A stretch of DNA of 64,000 bases from Actinernus sp. WN-2022 (lineage: Eukaryota > Cnidaria > Anthozoa > Actiniaria > Actinernidae), in NCBI GenBank assembly GCA_030867875.1, contig JAOWCC010001589.1, forward strand, positions 87,505,537 to 87,569,536, in the 5' to 3' direction. The stretch's first letter is position 1. The number at the start of each line of letters is the position of its first letter. Under the pieces are notes generated by a model, which saw only the letters and a program-made list of their open reading frames with translations, ran no database searches and was not told the DNA's origin. Both the position numbers and the translations under genes were made by a program. Shown piece after piece: positions 34,701 through 46,800 of this stretch.

Positions 34701-37700
34701 CGTTTAGCCCTTCGTTCATCTAGTTTATCCCATCCTAGGGTATCTAAAAGTAACCTGGAGGTCGTATTATAGTCTGCTCTAAGAATTAGTCTAGCGGCTC
34801 TGTTTTGAAAAATTTGTAGTTTATCTGAGGTCTGGAACCAAGTCAAGCCTGGTTACCAAGTCAGCTTGAAGTTCATGTATTCCCTCAACTACTTTCTCCT
34901 TAGCCTGCGAAAGCAACCGCTTCGATCTTTGTGCTCGCTCTGAAACGGATTCCCCCAAAGAAACGTCTGCCACACGAGCATGAAAATACCATACTGATAA
35001 CGTATTTTTGATCCAAATCCAGTCAAAAAATGTGATTGGGCAATTACCGATCCTTTTGTCTTCTGTACATAAATTAAAATGTTCAACAAGCGAGCATATG
35101 GAAAGATTCTCTTTGGATGGTTTTAAACTATTGTTATATAGCAACTGTTGTTGTGATGGTAAAGATGTATTTGTGTTTACCGATATGATGAGTGAGACTT
35201 GAAATATGCAACTTGTACTCATTCAGTTTGCTGTTGCTATTTGAGAAGAGCCGTATCAATGCATTACATCATATTTTATCGACTGCTATACCAATTAATT
35301 TTTCTTGCTAAACTCTAGTTTGTATCTGTTGTGGGGCAATTTTGATGACTGCAGGTTCAAATATTTTTCAACCGGGGCAAATATTTTTGAACTGGGGCAG
35401 ATACTTTTGAACTGGGGCAAATATGTTTACCTGTGAGCTTATGTTCACTGACCGGTCAGAGTCTCTTTTTGTTGGGGTAAGCTATTGTATTTTGATAAAT
35501 ACAGACAAACTCGCATGTTTTAACCTGTGAACTCTAGTCACCAATTAGCTCTATAAACCCGTTGTTTACCTATGATATTATGTTCACTGACCGGTTAGGG
35601 TCTCTTTTATATTGGGGTAAGCTATTGTATTTTGATAAATGTGACCTCTCAGGAAAACGTACACTAACGGATATCCGTTAAACGGGCGAGACCGTTCGTC
35701 ATCCGTTAGGTATCCGTTGAAACGGTTTGAGAAATCGTTAGAAGCGTTAGAACAACCGTTAGAAATTTTGTCCATGCCGTTGGAACGGTTTGGGAAAGCG
35801 TTAGAAGCGTTAGAACAACCGTTAGAAATTTTGTCCATGCCGTTAGAACGGTTTGAGAAAGCGTTAGAAGCGTTAGAACAACCGTTAGAAATTTTGTCCT
35901 TGCCGTTTGACTAATATATTCATCCGTTAGATAAAAATTTCCATCCGTTAGATAAAAACCTTCATCCGTTACATCCAAGCCTTCATCCGTTTGATCAAAA
36001 CATTCATCCGTTAGATTAAAACCTTCATCCGTTAGATCGATCAAAACATTCATCCATTTGGGCGTTAAAATAGTTCGACGATCACCGTTGGTTTCGGTGA
36101 TCATCTGTTAGCAACATACAAGTCAGTGACAAGTCACACAACGAGTTTAGAAACTCGGATTACGCGGGATCGCCTTTATATGCTTTTCCGAACGCTACAT
36201 GCCGACATACCTGCAGGTTTGGTGTTTTATTAACTCCTCACAAAGTGATGAAGTAAAAAAGCTGAAATCAAAACTCCGAAAGATTCGATACGGTTCGTGC
36301 GATCTGATCTCACGCTAAATAACAGACAACAAATTAAAACTGTGAATATTGAGAACTATGGACTCAAACCATTTTTCGCATCATGTGGAAACTGTTCAGA
36401 TACGTAAATGAAGTGAAAATTTTCAAACCGTTTGATTCCATAAGCATCTCGATTTATAATAGAACATTTTATCTCTAGACTGATTATTCAAATCAGTTCG
36501 CGGAAAATGTCACACTTCTGTGTCGCGGAATTCAAAACTCGGACCTCTTCACCTTTGAAAACCGATCCACATTAAATAAAAAGAACTCCAGAATATTCTA
36601 TTTAGTAGACGTTTATCGTTTGCCAGGAGTTGAGAAGCTTTGTGGTGATTTAAACTACATGAATGCAATAAAATCACACTTCCCGCGAAGTTCGCGGCAT
36701 TCTTGTTGTGTCAAAAACCAGACAATCAGTCTTCACGGCTGAAAGCACATGTCAACAGAGAATCTTTGTATCTCCAAAAAGCTAAAGCTGGCTCCTTCAA
36801 TTGAAAACATACGCAATTACTTCAACAAAAATTCTGAAGGACTGATGGATCTGAATTTTAAACTACAGAAGCTAAAGTTTATCAGATGAACGGAAAACAC
36901 CAAACCAGCGCTGGGACTGTGTTTCGTAACGCAATCCTGTCTTTTGGTGACAGAATGCACAAATGTTTTGGTTTACCTTAGGAGTCAAGATCATCCGCTA
37001 GAACGTTTTGTTAAACCGTTAGATAGCCAAGATCATCCGTTAGAACGTTTTGATAAACCGTTAGATGGCCAAGACCATCCGTTAGAACGTTTCGATAAAC
37101 GTTAGATAGTTAGACCATCCGTTAGATCCGTTAGCTTGCCCGTTAGAACGCTTTGGTAAGCCGTTAGAAATTTTAGTTTGCCCGTTAGAACGCTTTGGTA
37201 AACCGTTAGAACGCTTTGCTAAACCGTTAGAAATTTTAGCTTGCCCGTTAGAGCCGTTAGCTTGTCCGTTAGAACGCTTTGGTAAACCGTTAGAAATTTT
37301 AGCTTGCCCGTTAGAGCCGTTAACTAAACCGTTTGAACGCTCTGTAAAAGCGTTTGCTATCCGTTCGTTAGCCGTTAAATTTTGCCCGTTTAACGGATAT
37401 CCGTTAGTGTACGTTTTCCTGTGAGAGGTCACAAATACAGACAAACTCACATGTTTACCTGTGAACTTTAGGCACCAATTAGCTCTATAAACCTGTTGTT
37501 TACCTGTGATATTATGTTCACTGACCGGTTAGGGTCTTTTTTATATTCGGGGAAGCTATTGTATTTTTACAAATACAGACAAACTCATATGTTTACCTGT
37601 GAACTCTAGTCACCAATTAGCTCTATAAACCTGTTGTTTACCTGTGATATTATGTTCACTGACCGGTTAGGGTCTTTTTTTATATTGGGGTAAGCTATTG

Positions 37701-40700
37701 TATTTTGATAAATACAGACAAACTCACATGTTTACCTATGAACTCTAGTCACCAATTAGCTCTAAAAACCCGTTGTTTACCTGTGAGATTATGTTCACTG
37801 ATCGGTTAGGGTTTTTTAAAATGTAGGGTAAGGGTTTGGATTAATTCACAGAAACATTTAAGAAGCATTATATCACAGTGTTGTTTTGTGATTAGCCCTA
37901 AAGAACCCTACCCGTTTGGTTCGGTTGACACAGTTTGGTTCGAAGTATGAGTGGCGCCGTAATAAAGTACACCTGATCATCTATAAACAATGTATTTTTC
38001 TGGATTTAGCCGCTTTCTAACTTGCCTTGAGTTGCTGCAGTTTTCATAAAATGCAGTCAACACAAAGTTTATCTCTATTACAGTTTTGTCCGGGTTTTAA
38101 TATCGCCAATGTCATATTTTATAAAGATGTTTCGAAGTCCGATTTTGTTAGCAGTATGCATGCGCGCATAATGGTTTGGACGATTAGTCACTTATAGAAT
38201 AAACGGTGGTGGTGAAATCAACAAGCACTTGTGTGGCGCAGTGCATTAGTCAGTGGAAAACTGGGCGTGTGAAGGCAGAGCTGCTGAGTTCGAATCCCGG
38301 TGAGTTCGAATCCTGCCGAGTTCGGTACGTTGGTATTACATCTGAATGAAAGGTAAGTATAAGGGAAGGGAGAGAAGGAAGGGAGGGGATGGTGAAACAT
38401 TTTTTTTCCTGGGGAGGGTGATTTTTTTTTTCTTTTGAACCCACCCAAAAAACTAATATTGATAATTGCCCCAGTTCAAACATATTTGCCCCAGTTCAAA
38501 AGTATCTGCCCCAGTTCAAAAATATTTGCCCCGGTGTTCTAAATTGCCCCACAACATACATGTATCTGTTGTAGGTCAATTTGACTCCTCAGGTCAAATT
38601 GACCCCGAGTCAATTTAACCTACATGTAGGTCAAATTGACCCTTCAGGTCAAATTGACCCCAAGTCAATTTAACCTAGGTCAAATTGACCTTGAGTCAAT
38701 TCAACCTAGGTCAAATTGACCTTGAGTCAATTCAACCTAGGTCAAATTGATTCAACCTTGTTCATTGATATTAGGGTTTTTAAATGTAAGGGTTTGGGTC
38801 AGTTCACAAGGAACATTTAAGAAGTATTATATTTCTGTGTTGTTTAGTGATTAATAGCCCTAAAGAACTCTACATTAGTGAGCACACGTTGTTGATGGTT
38901 AGGGTCTTCTTAAATGTAGGGTTAGGATTTGTATTAGATCTCAGCATAATAGAAGAAGGATTACAGTCTGTATTATTTAGTAACTAATCGTTCTAAACAC
39001 GCTAAATAAATTAGTGACTATATATTTATATCTCTAAACACCGAAATTCCCTTCCTTTTCCCTTTACTTTATCTGTCAGTGATCTGAGTGATTACTCTGC
39101 AAAAGACAGTTTGTTTTGAAGAGAAGTACGAGTGGAGCCGTAATGAAGTACACCTGATCATCTATAAACAATGTATTTTTCTGGATTTAGCTTTCTTACT
39201 TCTCTTGAATTGCTACAGTTTTCATGAAAGAACGCAGTCAACACAAACTTCATATGTGTTACAGTTTGGACCGGGTTTAATATTGCGATCCTTTTTCGAA
39301 AGATGTTTCCAAGTCCGATTTTGTTAGCAGTATGCATGCGTGCATAACGAGAGTGGGTTCCATGATTACTCACATGGAGAATAAATGATGTGTTCAAATC
39401 AGCAAGCGCTTTCGTGGCGCAGTGCGATAATCCACTGGATTAATATCTAAACAACCTACCAGGCGTTCCTCGTGATTCAGCCAAGTTAAGCCCGATCGGG
39501 TGAGGTAAGTAAATGGATGGGTGACCTGAATGTAAGTGGTCAAGGGGTTAAGAAAGTGATAGAAGTAGGGGGTGGTAGTAGGAAGAGAAGTGGGGATGTA
39601 GGAAGAGGAGGGGAGGGGTGGGTTTCTAAATAATATTTTGTAGGGGAGGGGTGGGTGAAATCTTTTTTTTTTGGATAGCCAAACCTGAGTCAATTTGACC
39701 TAGGTTGAGTTGACTCAAGGTCAATTTGACCTAGGTTAAATTGACTCGGGGTCAATTTGACCTGCAACATATCCATCTGAAGTTTAAGTGTGTTTGACTA
39801 ATCATAGAGTTTGTACATGTACGTACACAAGAATCAAACTTGCTTCGAACTTTGTGGTACCCGGACAACAAACTGAACAAGACTTGCATTCAAGTCTCAT
39901 CGGTAAACACAAATACGTCTTTTCCATCACAATAACAGTTGTATAAGGAATTGACCTGACTGTTGGTGAGGGATTCAAAGCCAAAAGCAGGGCACAGCTC
40001 TTCGACACAACGTTTAAAAACATCCAAAGAGAATATTTCCCTATGGTCGCTCGAAGCTTGTTGAACATTTTATTTTGTGTACAGAATACAAAAGGATCGG
40101 CGATTGACCAATTACATTTTTTGACCGGATTTGGGTCAAAAATACGTCATCATTATGGAATTTTTGCACTCGAGCCGCAGACGTTTCTTTGGGGGAATCC
40201 GTTTTGGAGCGAGCACAAAGATGTGGCTGCTTTCGCAGGCTACTTTTTCCTCTACTAGTTGTGGATTGACAATTCACATGAGAAAAGCGAGAAACTAAAA
40301 TGTAAAGAGCTCTGAAAAGAGGTGTACATGTAGTTATGAAATTATTCTTCAATCTTTTTTTTACTTAATTCAAAAAAGTTGTGTTGGTATTCAATCTTTT
40401 TTTTATTTTTATTTTCCCAAAAAATGGCTCGGTCGGCAATGGTAAACAAAAAGTATTGGGATATATGGCCCAATAGGAACCACTGTGAGACATCATCAGA
40501 TCCAAGATGGTGGCAGCTGCAAAATTCAAAGCCCAAAATATGACTTGTACTAATATCCTTTTTTTTTCAAAAACTAAAATATTTTCCAATTTTTTTAACA
40601 AATTTTCAATATTTAGACCATATTTCCAGGGTTTCCTTTAAGACCCTGAGTGTTGGTCTGGCCGGGAAATCAAACCCACAATCTCTGGCACAACAGACCA

Positions 40701-43700
40701 GCTAATTTTTAGCTAGGGCTTGATTATGGAGCTAACTGGGAGGCAGTTAGCTCAGTGAAAGAATGGGGCTGCTCTCTATATCCAATACAAAAAATGAACA
40801 ACAACAATATTTATTGTTTGCATAAAGCAATGTTACCCTTGAGTGTATGTATGATGGACTTGGCCATATAGCCAGAATAAAATTCCAGTCCCAATAATGC
40901 ATGTGGCTGCTATTTTCTGTTTGATTTATTACTGTGATGACTAGAATTTTATATGAACTTCTTGTTCACTTAAGAATATACATGTAGTGCAACAATTAAT
41001 AGTTGAAATTAGAAAAACAGAAGGTCATGCAGAGCTCAAAGTTGCTACTTATACAGTCACCAATATGAATAAAACATATTTGCTGACTAAAACTTACTGA
41101 TAAGTTGCCAACTGAGTTACTAACATTTGCTGGCTGGCTACTATATTTTATATGCTACTCACTAATAGGATTATTTAAATTTTGAGACCTGTCATTTAAT
41201 ATGATATCATCATGCAAATTCACCATAATTGTTAGAAGTGATCACAGCGATCATATGGAAACACTTCCAGTAACGAATGCAGCAATCAGATCACTGGGAT
41301 ATAAGGTATTTATTTGTCCAGGGAAATAACTGCTATTAAACAATAAACACTTATAATGACTGGCGTGAGGGAAACAGTGAGTTTTGTTTCCTCAAGATCC
41401 TCGATGTTCCCCAAGACAGAGTCGAGGGGAATATCGAGGATCAAGGGGTAACAAAACTCACTGATTCCCGAGGGGCCAGTCATTAAGTGATTTGTTATAT
41501 ATATATAGCAATATATAGCAACAATTATAAAATTCTTTTTGCCTGAGCTTTTGTAAACAAATATTTATTTTCTCACCTTCAGCTAGCCAGTGGCAAGTGT
41601 GGCACATCGACACACCATAATCTGTCACAATGTAATCATAATTATGTCACAGATACATTTGAATGTATCACAATGTAATCATGTGGCAGATACATTTGAA
41701 TGTATCACAATGTAATAGCCTGCGTTGCGGCTCTGGAGTGTCGGAGCAAAGCGAGCAGAGATTAGGGGGATTGGGGTGAGAGAGAAAAGAAAGGGGGGAG
41801 GGGGTGGGGAGAAGAGGAAGAGAGAGCCTGCCGGCAAGCCATGGTTATTTTGGTATCCACCCACTAATTAAAATGCATAAAATTAGTAAGTCATTCGACC
41901 GATTCATCCAATTATCATGTGGCGGGAAGTGAAAACCATGTTTAACTGTCAAACTCACATGGAATCTCACGTATCACGAGGAATCTCAACTCGAGCGTAA
42001 AATTCAAAACAAAAATTATACGAATTCGAAGACTGTCAGCTGAAACTTTGAAAAAACATGAGAACACAGGGCCTAAACCCAAACCTGTAAATGTCAACGA
42101 CTTTTGCAGGATATATAATGCGTGTTTTAAGGTAGCGTTTGGGAATTCAAATATTTCCACCAAGAATCTGTTCAAGCCTACAAAGTATCGGTCTGAAAAG
42201 AACACTGCCGACCACAATAACACCGGAACAAAGTTCTGCCAAAAGAACCGCTAAAAACCATCCATGCAGCGTTACAAAATCGTCAAAGCAGCTCGTATTT
42301 TGGGAAGCACAAGCCTGTTCTTCGAACACACCGGTCCATGTTTCAACCGTGTGCGATTCGTCGACGACCGAATACAAGCAAGACGCTTGTGGAGTTCCGA
42401 TGCAGGGTTCTTCAGCTCATCGCGAAATTCGCTCTTCATTACTTCTTCTGCAGAACTAAACAGCAATTTGAAGTTGCATTTCTGTAGTTCCTCGGGTTTT
42501 AGACTGGTTCAATTGATCTTTCACTACACTAGCCAAAGGAGCAATAAACAAAACAACAACCTGGCCATCATTTTGGATGTCTTTAACACTATTGAATGCT
42601 TGGAATATCCTACTTTTTCCAAACCCATGGCCAGTTGGGAGTACAGCTAGAACATCTCTTCCAGACAAAAGATCTTTAATAGCTTGCTCCTGTTCTTTCT
42701 TGTTTGCTGCCGTATTGGTTTCTGCTCTCATCGCATTCCACGCATGAATAAACTTTAATGGTTTCTGTCAATCACACATTTTGGCCTATATCAATACATG
42801 GCCTTCTGAGGCCGAGAGTTACCAATTGAAAATAACCATGGCTTGCCAGCAGGCTCTTTCTTCCTCTTCTCCCCACCCCCTCCCCCCTTTTCTCTCTCGC
42901 CCCAATCCCTCTAATCTCCGCTTGCTTCGCTCCGATACTCCAGAGCCACAACGCAGGCTAACAATGTAATAATGTGGCAGATACATTTGAATGTATCCCA
43001 CATCATATATTGGATTTTGACAACTGCCATTTTATCCCACATCAACCAATGAGAGCATGCATTGTATCTGGAAAACGTATTGCTAATATATGTAACATGT
43101 CACAGGGGTCAGGGGCTAAACTACAGAATTCAGGGCCACTTCAAAAATGTTATCTCAAGCCACTGCATGGCTCCTTGGCTCAGCAGACTTGACTAACAAG
43201 CCACCAATATTATATTTCATATGCTTTCCATGACTGATGAGCCACTAAATTGTTTTCCTTCAAAATTGTGGATTTGAATTCTGTAGTTGCTCAACCAACA
43301 TCCATAAGATGTCAGAATATTATATCAATAAAGTTATTATTTACTGTTTTCAGGATAGAGTTACTCGACAAATTGTGCAGGGACCTCAAAATAGTTTACT
43401 TACAGAGCAATTTAATTCCTACAATAGGTAAGGGACAGCTTTTTTGACATTGGCTATACACATCAATATATACATAATAAGTTGGAGGGAAGGGTTGTCA
43501 TAGTCATTTGATTATTCCTTGTTCTTTAATAGTGTATATAGGGAAGGGGTGGTCTAGCTCACTGTATATCGGCATACATTTTCTACAGGACCTTTTGAGT
43601 GGTAGGGTATTCTGTAGTTAACTCTGATCAATCAAAGAAAACATTGCTTACTTTTAAAATGTAAGCTTCATTACATTCATAATTTTGAATATTTATTCAT

Positions 43701-43862
43701 GTCCCAAGAGTGCATCAAATTTAAATCATTACTTTAATCAAACATTAGCACCACTCTCCCAACAAAAGTAAAGAAGTGACTTAAATTAAGTGTCGATTTT
43801 ACGTCCTTTACAGAGAAGACGTGAAGGTCTAACTGTTTACTGTATTATGTAAAGGCAACGCC

Positions 43863-43898
<36 letters not shown>

Positions 43899-46800
43899 TG
43901 GCCGGGGTTTGAACCTGCAACCTCTCGCTCGACAGACTGGAGCAGTTGACAATCTGAAGCAGTAGCACATTAATTACCTGTATAACTTGTGACTTACTGA
44001 CCATTCAGTATTTGTTGCCACATAATCCTATTCCTTTTTTCATTACAGAAAATGTTGGAAGGCTAAAGAAGCTGGAATACCTTAACTTGGCACTTAATAA
44101 TATTACTAAAATTGAGCATTTAGAAGGTACGATATATAACCTATGGTGTATCCATCTGGGCCAAGTTGTATGAAACAAGGGTATAAGCACTAGATCCCAG
44201 GTTAAATCTCTAACCCGAGGTTAAACTAGAGATTACAGTTACAGATTTAGCACTCTCCTAGGATGAAGTTACCATTGCTTTGAACAACCAGACCCTGTAT
44301 TAGATATACATGGACCTTGTACAGCACTTTCATGATGTCTTATGTTTGATAGGTTAAAAAGGTCCATGCACAGTCTAATAAAATATGTGCTGTCATTTAG
44401 CCAGTCATGCAGGTTTCTCATTAACGCACAGCTGGATATTGATATTGCTGCTTCAGTTTAGCCTTATATGCCAAGAAGATTGGCAAAAACGTCTTGAAAG
44501 TGAAATCACAAGGTCTATGGGAGTTCTTGAGAGGTCTATAGCTATAAAATAACTTAAGTTGAAATTTTATGTGGTAGGTACTTTATGTAGGGAAAAAACA
44601 TGAACCTACTAAAAAGATCCATATATATATTTCACCGTTTACGAGAGTTAGCCCAGAAGGTTTTGCCAGGCTACTAACTCAGGCTTCAGAGCATCTGCCA
44701 TTTTGGAAAAATGCTTTGCATGATGGAACTGGAAGACTGAGTTAGAAGTCTGGTCACAAGGCTAAGTGCTATTGTTGGTAAGTGGTCGGCCAACCACTTA
44801 TCAACCACTTACCAACCATGCACTTGTACTGACACAATTTTACCAACAACTTACCTGGGTGGCGTAAAACCACTCGCCTCTTACCACCACTTATACCGAC
44901 CACTTACCGACCATGTATTTACGATGCAACTTGTTCACTTTAGCCCTGCTTTATACTGTGGTCCTGTTACACAAAAACGTTTTTTTTTGCACCTTGCAAC
45001 ATAATCTTTATGATAGAAAATCATTGCAAATTGCTGTTGGGTGTTGAACATTTGCATCTTAATAGTTTGTGTAAGATTGACGGACGCCATTACAGATCAA
45101 GACTCTTTTAATTGGTTCTTATTATCACGTGTAACATATGCAAATGAGCATTGTATAACAAGATGGCGGATCGTGGATACTACAGTTTGTAACTTAATTG
45201 CAATGCTCTCAATGCTTGCAATGCTCGTATTAGACCTTGTGGAACGACAAACACTTTTCTATCTCTATCCTTGGGGTCCACCAGAGTCTACTTGCCAGTA
45301 CCCATTGGCCAGATCTAGAGCAGAGAACTAGCTCACACCTCCCAAGGAATCTAGAATATCATCCACACATGGCAGAGAGTAACAGTCCTTCCGGGTAACC
45401 TCGTTTAACCTTCGATAGTCCACACAGAAACGTCTACTTCCATCTTTCTTCTGGACTAAGACGATGGGCGAGGCCCATGGAGACTGGGATGGCTGAATGA
45501 CTTCTTGCTCTTGCATATTCTGAACATAATCTGAACCTCCTCTTATTCCGACCTCCTCCTGACGACTAGGTGCCAATCTTGTCGCTCGCGTATAGGAATA
45601 TAGGTATGGAGTCCTGTATCAATTGTATGGTACGCCTTATTGGTTCTTCCAAGGGATCTGCCATTGACTGCAAAGATATCCAAATATACCTCAACTACCT
45701 TTTCAAGCTCTTGCCTCTGTTCCTTGGATAACGGACGCTGATCGATCACCAGTTTGTGCTTCAGCTCCTTCTTACATTCCTCCTCGAATTTCTCATGTTT
45801 CGGGGTTCCTTTGACAGGTGTTTGTCTCTAGCTGGCACACCTGGTATGCGCCATCAGACAAAATATAAGCCACCGTATAATTTTAAGGTTGCGGATGACA
45901 AGTTACCCAAGCATATCGGTACCTTCCCGGTTGGAGAGGCTTTGCTACAACTCTGGACAAAAGAACTTGGTGCTGTGCCTCAAAACCTTTTTGTGCTTTG
46001 CTCCGGTTATTCCCGCGGCTTCAGGTGACTGCAGGCGTGCTGTAAGAACCACTTCTTTGTTAAGTCTAACAGCTATATGTACGTTTTCTGCTAAAATTAC
46101 ATGACAGACACTGATGGGTTGATTCCGGTAGCGTAGAGCTGTCAATCCGCCACTGCCATGCAACATACCATCAGCCAAGTCAATGACAACCACATTGTAT
46201 GTATTTTCATTTGCCCATCTTTTGTTCACGTTCACGTTTAAACGAGTTGTATAAGCTCCTAGGTGACACGTGGTTAAATAAAGTATTGTATTGTATTTCA
46301 GCAAGTGGACACCGAGTATACAGTCTTGGGTGACGTCATCAGTTACCAAAACTTCGTAATCCCTGTCTAGATTAGCCAAGCGAATTCACACTTTGGTTGC
46401 TCCCAGAACTTTGAGTGGTTATGCATTGGCTGGAACCACTCTTTCTGTAAGGGTTTTAGTTCGTTGTCCTGGCGATTGGCACTTCTTCGCCAAAAACTGC
46501 TGTGTAACAAGGTCACCGGAGCCTGTGTCCACCAGCATCGGTGTTTGGGTGTGGTCTATGAAACCAGTAATGAACGAAGCTGATTGTATGGCAGCACTCA
46601 GAATTACACGATCAGCCATACCAGCAGGCTCTCTGTCCTGGCTACCATTGTTAGTAGATGGGCCTTGAGCAGTCTTATCTATTGGGAGATTGACGGCTGG
46701 AGCTCGGCTCCAGGCCACAGCCGGCTCATGTTTCCCGAGGCTTGATGTACTTGCTATCGTTTTGGGCAGGCAGCCCTTTGATGGCCTTCCTCCCCACAGC

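Larger units (their letters stand above)
35327..38556. mobile_element. Array element F (GGGGCAAATATTTTTGAACT arrays)
   Basis: The ends TGTTGTGGGGCAATTT and its complement are inverted. Each end carries about four copies of a CTGGGGCAAATATTTTTGAA-type unit (35350-35425 and 38458-38545, opposite orientation). Inside are a 137-bp satellite, nested element C, and a core (about 37840-38330) that ends in a tRNA-like GTGGCGCAGTGC...GAGTTCGAATCCC. TGT...ACA termini resemble Ginger-type elements, but no transposase is present and the target duplication is unclear (TATC versus TACA). Confidence 0.65.
34901..40242. mobile_element. MULE-like element G with ~350-450 bp terminal inverted repeats
   Basis: The ends are TAGCCTGCGAAAGCA in inverted orientation, with similarity extending inward for about 350 bp on the left (to about 35240) and about 450 bp on the right. 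It is flanked by the 9-bp repeats CTTTCTCCT (34892-34900) and CTTTTTCCT (40243-40251), 8 of 9 identical. Long TIRs with 9-bp duplications suggest Mutator-like elements. The interior is occupied by younger elements F, C and E. One frame of the right arm reads [20 protein letters not shown], suggesting captured or residual coding sequence. Confidence 0.75.
28936..43353 (+). other. DNAAF11 intron 2, TE-filled
   Basis: This 14.4 kb intron holds a TTAA-flanked element (29897-34164), a LINE tail (34290-34848), a MULE-like element with nested array elements (34901-40242), a hairpin MITE (41350-41485) and a second MULE-like element (41716-42960). The stretches 29000-29890 and 40250-41340 hold no gene. 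Confidence 0.85.

Noticed and set aside
35706..36104. 132-codon ORF with [13 protein letters not shown] repeats, and the plus-strand [14 protein letters not shown]
   Set aside because: Both are translations of the CCGTTAGAA motif array of element C.
38226..38335. tRNA gene
   Set aside because: A-box and B-box-like sequences (GTGGCGCAGTGC, GAGTTCGAATCCC) are present, but no acceptor stem or cloverleaf fits; it is a tRNA-derived part of the E/F core. The same applies to 17555-17790, 31320-31490 and 52812-53058.
42264..42650. 128-codon plus-strand ORF
   Set aside because: Antisense to the helicase fragment, whose motifs are clear on the minus strand.
45041..45331. 96-codon plus-strand ORF
   Set aside because: It crosses the junction of unrelated intron sequence and the antisense of the Ty3 reverse transcriptase, and shows no domain.
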